A stretch of 64,000 nt of DNA from Pseudoalteromonas sp. N1230-9 (GTDB lineage Bacteria > Pseudomonadota > Gammaproteobacteria > Enterobacterales > Alteromonadaceae). The position numbers and the translations under genes are program-made. Within the stretch, counting starts at the first letter, position 1. Every line of letters begins with the position of its first letter. The stretch is from positions 2,172,001-2,236,000 of the forward strand of contig NZ_CP090419.1 in the NCBI RefSeq assembly GCF_032716425.1, written 5' to 3'. Below are positions 35,299 to 44,001 of the stretch, piece after piece. The notes beneath the pieces were generated by a model. The model did not search any database. It was not told the DNA's origin and saw nothing but the letters and a program-made list of their open reading frames with translations.

Positions 35299-36365
35299 TG
35301 AACGATAAACGAGCCTTGATGTTTTTTTGCCTCATACATTTTTTTGTCTGCACGATTAATTAGCTCCTCGGCATCAACCGTGCTATCAAGAGGGGCAGCA
35401 ACCAAACCAAAACTTAAATGAAGTTCTGGGTAACGGGCTTCGAATGATGCTATTAGCTTATCGCAAATGGTAATTGCATTTTGTATTTCACAGTCAGGTA
35501 AAATCATACAAAACTCATCTCCGCCATAGCGACATGGAATATCAATTTCTCTAATATTTTCATGAAGATATTGACCTATATATTTTAATACTTCATCCCC
35601 TTTTAAATGGCCTTGCGTATCATTTACTGCTTTAAAGTTATCTAAATCAAAATACACAATGGTTAAAGGCAATTTATGTCGTCTGGCTCTGGCGAGGTCT
35701 CGCTGCAACAGCTCTTGCATTACTCTGCGATTATATAGATTGGTTAGAGGATCTAACTTCGCTAACTTTTCAAGCTCTTGTGTGCGCTGTGCCACCTTTT
35801 CTTCAAGCCCTTTGGCATAAACCTCAGTGCGGCGTTTTGCATTTTCTATTTCACCGACAAGACTATCAATATAAGTATCGAAAACCAGCGTGGTATCAAA
35901 GTAAATCAATTTATCAACTGTTTGCAAAGTTAGGCTAAGCTCAGCTTGATCTGTTATTGTTGTTCGCAAAACCTTAAAAATTATTTCTTTGAGCGTACAC
36001 ACTGCCGAAAGGTATAGCTTGGGCTCAACACCAATTCGTTTATGCACCATACCAATACGCAGTCGGTTGTTTACATACTCGTTCTCATACTGACCACAAA
36101 ATAAATCAATGATGTATTGCCGCTGCGCATCTCTTAGCCTAGTCAGTGTATCCGCGTCACCAATCAGTAAAGATATTTCGTCGACTTCGGTTTGTTTTTG
36201 GTAAAACTCATTCACCATATTCTCAATTGATGACTCAATCACTGCCTTATAATTACTCAAAGATTTAAGACTCTGCGAGGTAAGACCAAGAAGGCTCATT
36301 CGATGCTGAATTTCAACATCGTTTATGTGCATTTGCTCTACTAATGTCTGCTCAGTTCTACGCAT
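35295..36365 (-). CDS. Globin-coupled diguanylate cyclase (DosC-like)
   Basis: The 356-aa protein makes c-di-GMP. Residues about 15-155 are a sensor globin: the helix with MVHKRIGVEP has the proximal His context of protoglobin/DosC-type sensors, so haem-based O2 sensing is likely. A short coiled-coil linker precedes the GGDEF domain (about 195-355) with an intact active site (RYGGDEFCMIL) and an intact RxxD inhibitory site (REID, five residues before GGDEF). It is cytoplasmic. ATG 36365 is chosen because it has AGG upstream at good distance; ATG 36386 would add seven residues. It is divergent from the MHYT kinase gene. Confidence 0.92.
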   Translation of the reverse strand: MRRTEQTLVEQMHINDVEIQHRMSLLGLTSQSLKSLSNYKAVIESSIENMVNEFYQKQTEVDEISLLIGDADTLTRLRDAQRQYIIDLFCGQYENEYVNNRLRIGMVHKRIGVEPKLYLSAVCTLKEIIFKVLRTTITDQAELSLTLQTVDKLIYFDTTLVFDTYIDSLVGEIENAKRRTEVYAKGLEEKVAQRTQELEKLAKLDPLTNLYNRRVMQELLQRDLARARRHKLPLTIVYFDLDNFKAVNDTQGHLKGDEVLKYIGQYLHENIREIDIPCRYGGDEFCMILPDCEIQNAITICDKLIASFEARYPELHLSFGLVAAPLDSTVDAEELINRADKKMYEAKKHQGSFIVH

Positions 36366-36502
36366 AAAGGACCTATAACTACACAACTGTTAATTAAATA
36401 TAGCTAATGAAATAAAACCTACGTACCTGTGTAGTAGGTTTTTCTCTAAATTCATGTAGATTTGTATTAGACTGTAATTACATGCGGCGATGTAGAGTTA
36501 TT

Positions 36503-39500
36503 ATGCTAGCGAAATTTTTTATTACTGACCAAAATCCAAACTTAATTATTAGTGGTGTTTATGATCCCAGCTTGGTCATCCTCTCAATCGCAACGGCTAT
36601 ATTTGCCGCTTATTTTTCACTCCACCTAATTGATCTAGCAGACAGAACTCGCTTTGACTCTTATAAAAAGTTAAGTAATGCAACCAGCGCATTAATACTC
36701 TCCGGTGGTATCTGGAGTATGCATTTTATTGGTATGCTGGCTTTTTCGCTGTGTACTAAAATAAACTACTCTCCGGGGCTCACCTTCTTCTCATTTGTAC
36801 CTGCCTTTTTAGCGTGTTACACAGGTATGTCTTTTTTACGTAACAAAGATGTCAGCCATATTCCTCATACCGTAAAGCTACTGATAAGTTCTGTACTGTT
36901 AGGTGCTGGCATTGGCACGATGCATTACACTGGTATGGCAGCAATGGAATTAAGCCCTTTGCTTCGTTACGATCCACTATGGTTTGCTGCCTCTATCGTT
37001 GTAGCTGTGCTACTCTCTTTTATTGGTTTGTATGCCCGTTTTCATTTAAGAGATCATTTGAAGCGTCTCAGTCAATTACAAAACCGTGTCATCTGCGCCA
37101 CCATTTTAGGCTTGGCCGTTGCGGGAATGCATTATATGGGAATGGCAGCCACACGTTTTGTCGCAACCTCACCCTTTCTTTCTGAAAATGAAGATAACTC
37201 ACACCTGATTTTCATTGCCGTCAGTGTTTCATTTGCAACCGTATTACTCACCGCTATCGTCGGAATTATTAACGGAATGATCCGCTATCGCATGCTGTTA
37301 GCTGAAAAATCAGCAGAGGAGTCTCGCTTAGATGCCATATTAAGTACCGCTATAGATGGTATTGTAACAATAGATATTAAAGGCATTATCTTGAGCTTTA
37401 ATAAGTCAGCAGAGAGTATTTTTGGTTGGAAACAAGAAGAGGTACTAGGCAAAAATGTTAACATGCTCATGAATGACGATATTGCCAATCAACATGATGG
37501 CTTTTTATCTAACAGCGCAAATCATGAATTGAAAAAAGTCATCGGTGTGAATCGAGAAGTATGCGCAAAACATAAAGATGGCCACCAATTTCCAATTCGC
37601 TTGGGCCTTGGCGAAGCTAAGCAACCCGATGCAGAAACATTATTCGTAGGCTTCATAACCGACTTAACACAGCAGCGCGCGCTACAAAAGAGTTTAGAGG
37701 AAAAAGAACAGCAATATCGCACGTTAATGAATAACACGCCTGGCGCTGTTTTTCGCTGTTTATTAGACGATCATTGGAGTATGTTGTTTATAAGTCCAAG
37801 AGTTATGGACTTAACAGGTTATAGCCACCAAGAGTTTGTATCTCAAGCCATTACTTTTTCAGACATCATCAATAAAGACGACGAAGCTCATATTTCAGAA
37901 GTAATGGCCGAAGCTATTGCTAGAAATAATCAATACGCTGTTGAATATCGTATTCGTCACCGCAGTGGTAAAACAGTATGGGTTCTAGATCAAGGCTCTA
38001 TCAACGAAACCGCCGGTGCTGATGAAAAATGGATTGATGGTGTACTTGTAGACATTACAGATCGCCATGAGTATGAAGAATCCCTTATGCAAGCGAAACA
38101 TGAAGCAGAAGCCGCTGCACAGGCCAAGCAATCTTTCATGGCAAATATGAGCCATGAGATCCGTACACCGATGAACGCAATTATCGGTTTTAGCGATATA
38201 TTAATGGACAGCCCACTTAATAAAGAGCAGCAAAAACATATTGTGACCGTAAATAGCTCAGCACGTTCGTTATTACATTTACTCAATGATGTACTCGATT
38301 CAGCCAAGCTAGAAAAAGGCAAACTTGACATACACTACGAACATTTCAATCTGCAAGCCCTACTCGACAATATTGTTTCAACCTTTTGGCTTGAGGCAAA
38401 AAGAAAAAACCTGCTACTTGATTTAAGAATTGCGGACAATATTGCACCAGTATACATAGGTGATGAGGCTCGTTTACGCCAAGTATTAAACAACCTTATA
38501 GGCAATGCTATCAAATTTACAGAATCAGGTTCTGTTACTATTAGTGTTAGTAAAACTCAAAATGAACACCTATTTTTTGAGGTTCAAGATACCGGTATCG
38601 GCATCGCAAAAAGCCGACTAAAAGCAATATTTCAGCCATTTGAACAAGCAGATGGCACTATGACCCGTCGTTTTGGTGGGACAGGCCTTGGCACAACAAT
38701 CAGTAAGCAGCTCGTCGAGCTTATGGGCGGAACGATTAGTGCTGTCAGCACTGAAGGAAAAGGTAGTTGTTTCTTCTTTACGCTAGCACTGAGCGAAGGT
38801 GAAATTGATAAAGTAGATAAACTGAGTAACAACCAACTTACGCTACCGCCACTACGTATACTGGTTGTTGATGATATAGAACAAAATGTTGAGTTACTTA
38901 ATATTTTGCTCTCTCAGTCAGGACATACCGTCACCACTGCCAGTGATGGCTTAGCAGCTATTGAGCTATTTACCCAACAGAGTTTTGATGTCATTTTAAT
39001 GGATATTCATATGCCTGAATGTGACGGCATCACTGCCACTAAAAGAATTCGCGACATTGAACAACAAAAACAGCATAAAAAGACACCGATAATCGCCCTC
39101 ACAGCCAGTGTTTTACAGCAAGATAAGCTAACGGCTAAACAGGCAGGCATGAACGGTTTTGCAAATAAACCTGTCGATATTCAACAAGTAAATCACGAAA
39201 TAGCCAAGGTGCTTGGTCTTGAGATCAATGCAATTTCAAATCAAAGTACACAACTAGAAAAACAGCATATTAATTACGCGAAAGGCATTCAAATGTGGGG
39301 CAGCAAGGAAAAACTCAATACTGAAATAAGTGCATTCCTTGCTAATCATAAAAGCAGTGTTCTACGTTTAAAAGAAGCCACACTGGATAAAAAAGAGCGG
39401 CAAATGATTTTGCACACTTTAAAAGGTGTTGCAGGAAACTTAACATTAACGAATCTAGTATATTTACTGTCTCAAGTAGAAAAAGCAATAGATCATAGCC

Positions 39501-39832
39501 AAGCTCAATCACAACTAGCAGCGTGCGAAACAGAATGGCAGACCCTTTTGGCAATGGTTGAACAAACGAAGGACGATAACACCGATAATCAATTAGATGA
39601 TGAAGTAGCTATCGATGATTTTTTACCTTTAATTGATACATTACAAACGCAAGCAGAGCATGCTGAAATAGATGATGAGCTACTCAGTCAAGTGTACGCT
39701 TTAGCACCGCCTAGGTATAAAGAAACCGTTGCTGACATTTGCAAACACTTCGATAATTTCGACTTTGATGCAGCCAACACTGAATTAGCAAGTTTAAAAC
39801 AAAGTATCACTGAACATAAGGAGTTATCATGA
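36503..39832 (+). CDS. MHYT-PAS-PAS hybrid sensor histidine kinase with receiver and HPt
   Basis: The 1109-aa inner-membrane protein starts with an MHYT sensor of about seven helices (1-265) with motifs MHFIGM, MHYTGM and MHYMGM near 73, 139 and 209; MHYT domains are proposed to bind copper and sense gases. Two PAS domains follow (about 274-390 and 404-525), then HisKA with H in MSHEIRTPMN (about 549), HATPase (NLIGNAIKFTES, DTGIGI, GTGLGTTIS), a receiver with D in ILMDIHMPE (about 832) and an HPt domain with H in HTLKGVAGN (about 971). The last 70 residues are unassigned. ATG 36503 gives the usual MHYT N-terminus; 36482 is an alternative. It overlaps the HD-GYP gene by 4 bases (ATGA). Confidence 0.93.
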   Translation: MLAKFFITDQNPNLIISGVYDPSLVILSIATAIFAAYFSLHLIDLADRTRFDSYKKLSNATSALILSGGIWSMHFIGMLAFSLCTKINYSPGLTFFSFVPAFLACYTGMSFLRNKDVSHIPHTVKLLISSVLLGAGIGTMHYTGMAAMELSPLLRYDPLWFAASIVVAVLLSFIGLYARFHLRDHLKRLSQLQNRVICATILGLAVAGMHYMGMAATRFVATSPFLSENEDNSHLIFIAVSVSFATVLLTAIVGIINGMIRYRMLLAEKSAEESRLDAILSTAIDGIVTIDIKGIILSFNKSAESIFGWKQEEVLGKNVNMLMNDDIANQHDGFLSNSANHELKKVIGVNREVCAKHKDGHQFPIRLGLGEAKQPDAETLFVGFITDLTQQRALQKSLEEKEQQYRTLMNNTPGAVFRCLLDDHWSMLFISPRVMDLTGYSHQEFVSQAITFSDIINKDDEAHISEVMAEAIARNNQYAVEYRIRHRSGKTVWVLDQGSINETAGADEKWIDGVLVDITDRHEYEESLMQAKHEAEAAAQAKQSFMANMSHEIRTPMNAIIGFSDILMDSPLNKEQQKHIVTVNSSARSLLHLLNDVLDSAKLEKGKLDIHYEHFNLQALLDNIVSTFWLEAKRKNLLLDLRIADNIAPVYIGDEARLRQVLNNLIGNAIKFTESGSVTISVSKTQNEHLFFEVQDTGIGIAKSRLKAIFQPFEQADGTMTRRFGGTGLGTTISKQLVELMGGTISAVSTEGKGSCFFFTLALSEGEIDKVDKLSNNQLTLPPLRILVVDDIEQNVELLNILLSQSGHTVTTASDGLAAIELFTQQSFDVILMDIHMPECDGITATKRIRDIEQQKQHKKTPIIALTASVLQQDKLTAKQAGMNGFANKPVDIQQVNHEIAKVLGLEINAISNQSTQLEKQHINYAKGIQMWGSKEKLNTEISAFLANHKSSVLRLKEATLDKKERQMILHTLKGVAGNLTLTNLVYLLSQVEKAIDHSQAQSQLAACETEWQTLLAMVEQTKDDNTDNQLDDEVAIDDFLPLIDTLQTQAEHAEIDDELLSQVYALAPPRYKETVADICKHFDNFDFDAANTELASLKQSITEHKELS

Positions 39833-40818
39833 GCCACATTTCTGAACGTGAAAGAATTCTCGTCGTGGACGATGAACCTGCAAATTTAAAAGTGATGCGT
39901 GAAGTTCTTGGCAATGATTACAGGTTGTCATTTGCAAAATCGGGTGAATTAGCCTTACAACTCATTGAAAATGAACCACCCAAACTTATTTTACTCGATA
40001 TCATGATGCCTGATATGAATGGTTTTGAAGTATGTAAGGTTTTAAAGTCTAATCAACACACTGCGCATATTCCTGTTATTTTTGTGACTGCACTTGCACA
40101 CGAGCAAGACGAATCTGAAGGATTTGCGTTAGGCGCAGTTGATTACATCACCAAGCCAATTAGCCCTGCTATTGTGCGTGCACGAGTTAAAACACACTTA
40201 TCACTTATTCAAGCTGAACAACTTCAATTAGCGCATATTGATCTTATTAATCGTCTGGGTCGTGCTGCTGAATATAAAGATACCGACACGGGTGAGCACA
40301 TTGCTCGTATGAGTCGTTATAGTAAAGTCCTCGCATTAGCATATGGCATGAGTGAATACCAAGCAGAGCAGTTAAGGCAAGCAGCTCCCATGCATGATGT
40401 TGGAAAAATTGGCATCCCTGATTCGGTACTGTTAAAGCCAGGTCGTTTAGATGCCACAGAGTTTGAGCATATGAAACAACATGCGATCATTGGTGCAAAA
40501 ATACTTGAAAACTCAACCTCTCCCCTGTTACAACTCGCGCACAAGCTTGCTCTTGAGCACCACGAAAAATGGGATGGAACAGGTTATCCGTATGGTTTAA
40601 AAGGAGAAGAGATCAGTATTGAAGGCCGAATAGTGAGTATTGCTGATGTATTTGATGCACTCACCTCTGTGCGCCCTTATAAAGACGCTTGGCCAGTTGA
40701 AAAAGCGGTAGAGCTACTAAAAACGGAATCAGGCAAACACTTTGACCCACAACTCATCGATTTATTTATTGGTCAAATTGATTCTATCATCGAAATTAAA
40801 AATACTTATTCTCGCTAA
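39829..40818 (+). CDS. Response regulator with HD-GYP c-di-GMP phosphodiesterase
   Basis: The 329-aa protein has a receiver domain (1-125; phospho-acceptor D in ILLDIMMPD near residue 56; FVTALAHEQDE; DYITKP) followed by an HD-GYP domain (about 140-325) with APMHDVGKIGIPD, EHHEKWDGTGYP and SIADVFDALTS intact. It should hydrolyse c-di-GMP when phosphorylated. The ATG overlaps the end of the hybrid-kinase gene (ATGA), strongly suggesting that the kinase with its HPt is the cognate phosphodonor. Both the HD and GYP motifs are complete. Confidence 0.94.
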   Translation: MSHISERERILVVDDEPANLKVMREVLGNDYRLSFAKSGELALQLIENEPPKLILLDIMMPDMNGFEVCKVLKSNQHTAHIPVIFVTALAHEQDESEGFALGAVDYITKPISPAIVRARVKTHLSLIQAEQLQLAHIDLINRLGRAAEYKDTDTGEHIARMSRYSKVLALAYGMSEYQAEQLRQAAPMHDVGKIGIPDSVLLKPGRLDATEFEHMKQHAIIGAKILENSTSPLLQLAHKLALEHHEKWDGTGYPYGLKGEEISIEGRIVSIADVFDALTSVRPYKDAWPVEKAVELLKTESGKHFDPQLIDLFIGQIDSIIEIKNTYSR

Positions 40819-40828
40819 AAGACGGTTT

Positions 40829-40853
40829 AAAGGTCTTATTCAAGACCTTTTTT
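40829..40853 (+). terminator. Intrinsic terminator of the HD-GYP gene
   Basis: A perfect 9-bp stem (AAAGGTCTT / AAGACCTTT) with a 4-base loop is followed by three more T, making a run of six. It begins 11 bases after the HD-GYP stop and covers the last codons of the convergent VOC gene. Confidence 0.82.
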
Positions 40854-41228
40854 AATCCCCTCGTAATCATGAGAGGTGATTTCATGGCTGTTGCCAGCAC
40901 AGTCTTTAAAGTACATAGAATAAGTCACGTCATGATCAGCGATCACCGTTTTAATATCGAACTTTGATAGATGCGAAAGCCATGCTAGAAATTGCGCTGC
41001 GTTTACACTAAAAGCAATGCCTTTACTGTTTCCTGATGCTTCAAATAACGCCAGACGAATCGTTTTTGCTTGATCTTCAAGCGTTAATGGGCCTTTTCCC
41101 TCATCCCAAAACGCAAGCTCTGGTACCACAGAAAAACCCAACACTTCTCGATACCATGTTACCGCTCGCGCCAAATCATCAACATTTAAGTGGCAATGAT
41201 CCACCCCGTTTAGCAAAGGAACTGCCAT
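40836..41228 (-). CDS. VOC (glyoxalase/bleomycin-resistance fold) family protein
   Basis: The 130-aa protein (NGVDHCHLNVDDLARAVTWY, REVLGFSVVPELAFWDEGKG, IAFSVNAAQFLAWL, HDVTYSMYFKDCAGNSHEIT) has the two paired beta-alpha-beta units of the VOC fold. The metal ligands are likely the His in DHCHLNV and the Glu in GNSHEIT. It could be a dioxygenase, isomerase or binding protein; none can be assigned. GGAG at 41236-41239 lies 7 bases before ATG 41228, so I chose this start; ATG 41234 overlaps the stop of the upstream gene but is too close to the ribosome site. It follows the HD hydrolase gene. Confidence 0.82.
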   Translation of the reverse strand: MAVPLLNGVDHCHLNVDDLARAVTWYREVLGFSVVPELAFWDEGKGPLTLEDQAKTIRLALFEASGNSKGIAFSVNAAQFLAWLSHLSKFDIKTVIADHDVTYSMYFKDCAGNSHEITSHDYEGIKKGLE

Positions 41229-41230
41229 TG

Positions 41231-41878
41231 TCATTCTCCAATCTCTGATTTAAGCTGCGCTAAAAAGGCCTGCATATACTCTGTTCGTCTATTCGCTTCA
41301 TCTTTCGCGGAGGGGGTATTCATGCTCTCACTGATGTGTAATAGCTTTATAAAAAAGTGATCTAGGGTATATTTGCCATCGTCTGGCTCGCGATTTAAAC
41401 AAAATGGATCATCTTTATGGTAAAGATAGCGGCCAATAGAGCCGCCCACTTTCATACAGCGGCTAACGCCAATAGCACCGAGTGCGTCCATTCGATCTGC
41501 ATCTTGTACTATTTGTGCCTCAACACTTTGAACAGCAATATTTGCGCTAAAACTATGTGCCGCTATAGCATGGTGAATCGCATTGAAATATTGCTCTGGG
41601 TAATTTATCGAGCTGAGAAAGCTTAACGCTTTATCCGCCGCCATGGTCGATGCTTTTGAGCGATCAGGGTGATTTTTTGCCACCGCTACACAATCATGTA
41701 ACCATGCAGCCGGTAGAACGACCTCCATACAGGCCTTTTCAGCAATGCATAACTGTTTTGCAACTCGCACCACTCGCTCAACATGGCTAATATCGTGTGC
41801 CACATCGGCATGAAGTAAAGATAAAATAAAATCTCGACATTGAGTTTCCAGTTCTGCAAAGTCTATTTTTGGCTGCAT
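41231..41878 (-). CDS. HD-domain phosphohydrolase, YedJ-like
   Basis: The 215-aa protein has the HD metal-binding pattern H...HD...D: DISHVERVVRVA, AAWLHDCVAVAKNHPDRSKAS and VQDADRMDALGAIGVSR, plus a C-terminal DHFFIKLLHISESMNT. This resembles YedJ-type phosphohydrolases, which act on nucleotides or small phosphates in the cytoplasm. ATG 41878 is the start. It is the first gene of a two-gene unit with the VOC protein. Confidence 0.83.
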   Translation of the reverse strand: MQPKIDFAELETQCRDFILSLLHADVAHDISHVERVVRVAKQLCIAEKACMEVVLPAAWLHDCVAVAKNHPDRSKASTMAADKALSFLSSINYPEQYFNAIHHAIAAHSFSANIAVQSVEAQIVQDADRMDALGAIGVSRCMKVGGSIGRYLYHKDDPFCLNREPDDGKYTLDHFFIKLLHISESMNTPSAKDEANRRTEYMQAFLAQLKSEIGE

Positions 41879-42013
41879 AAAGCGGCTGTTACCATTAACT
41901 GATTGAAATTATGCTTACTTTACCGTGGTTACTGGATTTGTTCAAAACATTCATTGTATGTTTGCCGGTGCTTCATTAAACTATGCCCCCTTTTATTTGA
42001 CGCGAGAATCCCT

Positions 42014-43204
42014 ATGTCATCTGCTATTTACCTACAAGCTGGACGAGAAAAATCATTAAAAAGAAAGCACCCTTGGGTGTTCTCTAAAGCCATCAAAAAA
42101 GTAAAAGGTAAACCAGGGCTAGGCGATACGGTTACTATTTATGATAATGACGGTAAGTTTCTCGCAATAGCGGCATATAGCCCACAATCACAAATACGCG
42201 CACGTGTATGGAGCTTTGACCAACACGAAGTTATAGACCAAGCCTTCTTCGAAAAACGTCTTCGCCGTGCTTATGATGCACGCCAGCAAGTGATCAGCGA
42301 AGGTGGCCTAACAGGCTTTCGTTTATGTGCTGCAGAGTCTGATTATCTACCTGGTATCACCATCGACAAATTTGATAACGTACTAGTATGCCAATTACTG
42401 AGTGCAGGTGCTGAGCGTCATAAAGGCGAGATTGTAGCGGCGTTAATGGCCATTTTTCCAGGTTCTGATATCTACGAGCGTTCTGATGTAGACGTGCGTA
42501 CTAAAGAAGGGTTAGATCCAATAAAAGGCGTGCTTTGGGGTAACGTCCCTACTGAGCCTGTGCTTATTGAAGAGAATGGACTAAAGCTTGAAGTAGATAT
42601 TTTAGAAGGTCATAAAACAGGCTTTTACCTAGATCAACGTGATAGCCGTGCAGCCCTTGAACGCTTTTCTAAAGATAAAACCGTTCTCAACTGCTTTAGC
42701 TACACGGGCACATTTTCGCTCTATGCCTTACGAGGCGGCTGTAAACATGTGACCAATGTTGATGTATCACAACCTGCACTTGATACAGCTAAGCGTAATG
42801 TAGAGCATAACAACCTTGATCTAAATAAAGTCGACTTTGTTAAGCAAGATGTATTTAAGTTACTACGCCAATACCGTGATGAAGGTAAACTATTTGATAC
42901 CATTGTAATGGATCCACCTAAATTCGCCGATAATAAAGCACAGCTCACCGGTGCATGTCGTGGTTATAAAGATATCAATATGATTGCGATGCAAATTCTA
43001 AAACCAGGTGGAACATTACTCACTTTCTCGTGTTCTGGTTTAATGGAACAGAATTTATTTCAAAAAGTCGTGGCTGATGCAGCCCTCGATGCAGGAAAAG
43101 AGCTGCTCATCATGGAGCGATTAAACCAAGCAGCTGACCACCCTATTGCTGGCAGCTACCCAGAAGGTTTTTATCTAAAAGGCTTGATATGTAAAGTTTA
43201 CTAG
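42014..43204 (+). CDS. rlmI: 23S rRNA (cytosine-1962-C5)-methyltransferase
   Basis: The 396-aa enzyme methylates C1962 of 23S rRNA with SAM. Domains: PUA (1-70; [19 protein letters not shown]), a middle EEHEA-like domain, and a Rossmann methyltransferase (about 190-396) with [31 protein letters not shown] (SAM motif), [13 protein letters not shown] (motif IV) and [13 protein letters not shown], the catalytic Cys region. Length equals E. coli RlmI (396). ATG 42014 places the start at the conserved PUA N-terminus; an upstream extension to 41903 is not conserved. Confidence 0.95.
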   Translation: MSSAIYLQAGREKSLKRKHPWVFSKAIKKVKGKPGLGDTVTIYDNDGKFLAIAAYSPQSQIRARVWSFDQHEVIDQAFFEKRLRRAYDARQQVISEGGLTGFRLCAAESDYLPGITIDKFDNVLVCQLLSAGAERHKGEIVAALMAIFPGSDIYERSDVDVRTKEGLDPIKGVLWGNVPTEPVLIEENGLKLEVDILEGHKTGFYLDQRDSRAALERFSKDKTVLNCFSYTGTFSLYALRGGCKHVTNVDVSQPALDTAKRNVEHNNLDLNKVDFVKQDVFKLLRQYRDEGKLFDTIVMDPPKFADNKAQLTGACRGYKDINMIAMQILKPGGTLLTFSCSGLMEQNLFQKVVADAALDAGKELLIMERLNQAADHPIAGSYPEGFYLKGLICKVY

Positions 43205-43207
43205 GCA

Positions 43208-43498
43208 CTAGTTAAAACTGATAATTTCAAGCCCTGCACTTAAGGAGCCATCAGGCTCCTTCGTTGCTCTAATAACTTTGGCTGTTGCATCAAATGATGT
43301 AATTGACGTGCTCGTTGAAGCAATAAGCACGCGGAACATGCTACCTACTTCCACTACGTCATCAAGGTTGACTGCAAGTCCTGTGGCACTTAAATCTGTA
43401 CATGTTGCCTCTATTTCATTCCCACTTTCTAAAGGGATGAGTTTTGCAGGTGTGTGGATTTGCATACGTCTAAAATCGCGTTTTTCATCATGAAACAT
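43208..43498 (-). CDS. PilZ-domain protein
   Basis: The 96-aa protein has the PilZ c-di-GMP-binding signatures: RxxxR in EKRDFRRMQIHTPA and DxSxxG in CTDLSATGLAV. It is a single-domain cytoplasmic effector, and it probably signals to motility or surface proteins. It lies between rlmI and a stand-alone receiver gene, 12 bases after the latter on the same strand, in the region that also holds a diguanylate cyclase and an HD-GYP phosphodiesterase. Confidence 0.92.
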   Translation of the reverse strand: MFHDEKRDFRRMQIHTPAKLIPLESGNEIEATCTDLSATGLAVNLDDVVEVGSMFRVLIASTSTSITSFDATAKVIRATKEPDGSLSAGLEIISFN

Positions 43499-43510
43499 AA
43501 ATAATCCTTC

Positions 43511-43924
43511 CTAAACCACTGTTTTTATTTTCTCAATGAGTGTTTTCACAGAGAAAGGTTTTACCACATAAGCGTCGCAACCAGCCTCAAAGCCTGCTTT
43601 TTGCTCAAGCTCTGACTCTAAACCCGACACCATAACCACTGGAATTTGCTCAGTTTCTGGTGTGTTTTTTAATAGCCGACATGTATCATAGCCATCCAGC
43701 CCTGGCATACAAACATCTAGTAGAATTGCATCTGGCGGATCAGCAATAGCAGACGATAAACAGGTCGTGCCTGAGTTTGCATAGCTTAAAGAAAACTCGA
43801 GGCCCAGTGATGCTTTGAGCATTTCGAAATTAAAATACTCATCATCCACAACTAAAATTTCAAGCTGTTGCTTTCTTTGTGAGCGCTCGGGAACAGCAAT
43901 CGGTTTTTCCTTTTCAATGCCCAC
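43511..43924 (-). CDS. Stand-alone response regulator receiver
   Basis: The 137-aa protein is a CheY-like receiver: acidic pair in ILVVDDEYFNFEML, phospho-acceptor D in AILLDVCMPGLDGYD, the Ser/Thr in VVMVSGLESE and the conserved Lys in YVVKPFS. It starts with a 20-residue basic/acidic extension. There is no output domain. The start is GTG 43924; AAGGAGGT (43928-43935) is a strong ribosome site but lies close to the start codon. Cognate kinase unknown; the MHYT hybrid kinase or another is possible. It is upstream of the PilZ gene. Confidence 0.9.
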   Translation of the reverse strand: MGIEKEKPIAVPERSQRKQQLEILVVDDEYFNFEMLKASLGLEFSLSYANSGTTCLSSAIADPPDAILLDVCMPGLDGYDTCRLLKNTPETEQIPVVMVSGLESELEQKAGFEAGCDAYVVKPFSVKTLIEKIKTVV

Positions 43925-44001
43925 ATGACCTCCTTAGTTAATGTCTGTGGTTTATGTGTGCAACAACGCAAACTTTATTGCACATACACGCCTATAATGA
44001 A

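Noticed and set aside
37990..38331. 113-codon minus-strand frame inside the MHYT kinase gene
   Set aside because: Cys/Ser-rich antisense frame over the PAS/HisKA region, with no supporting start or domain.
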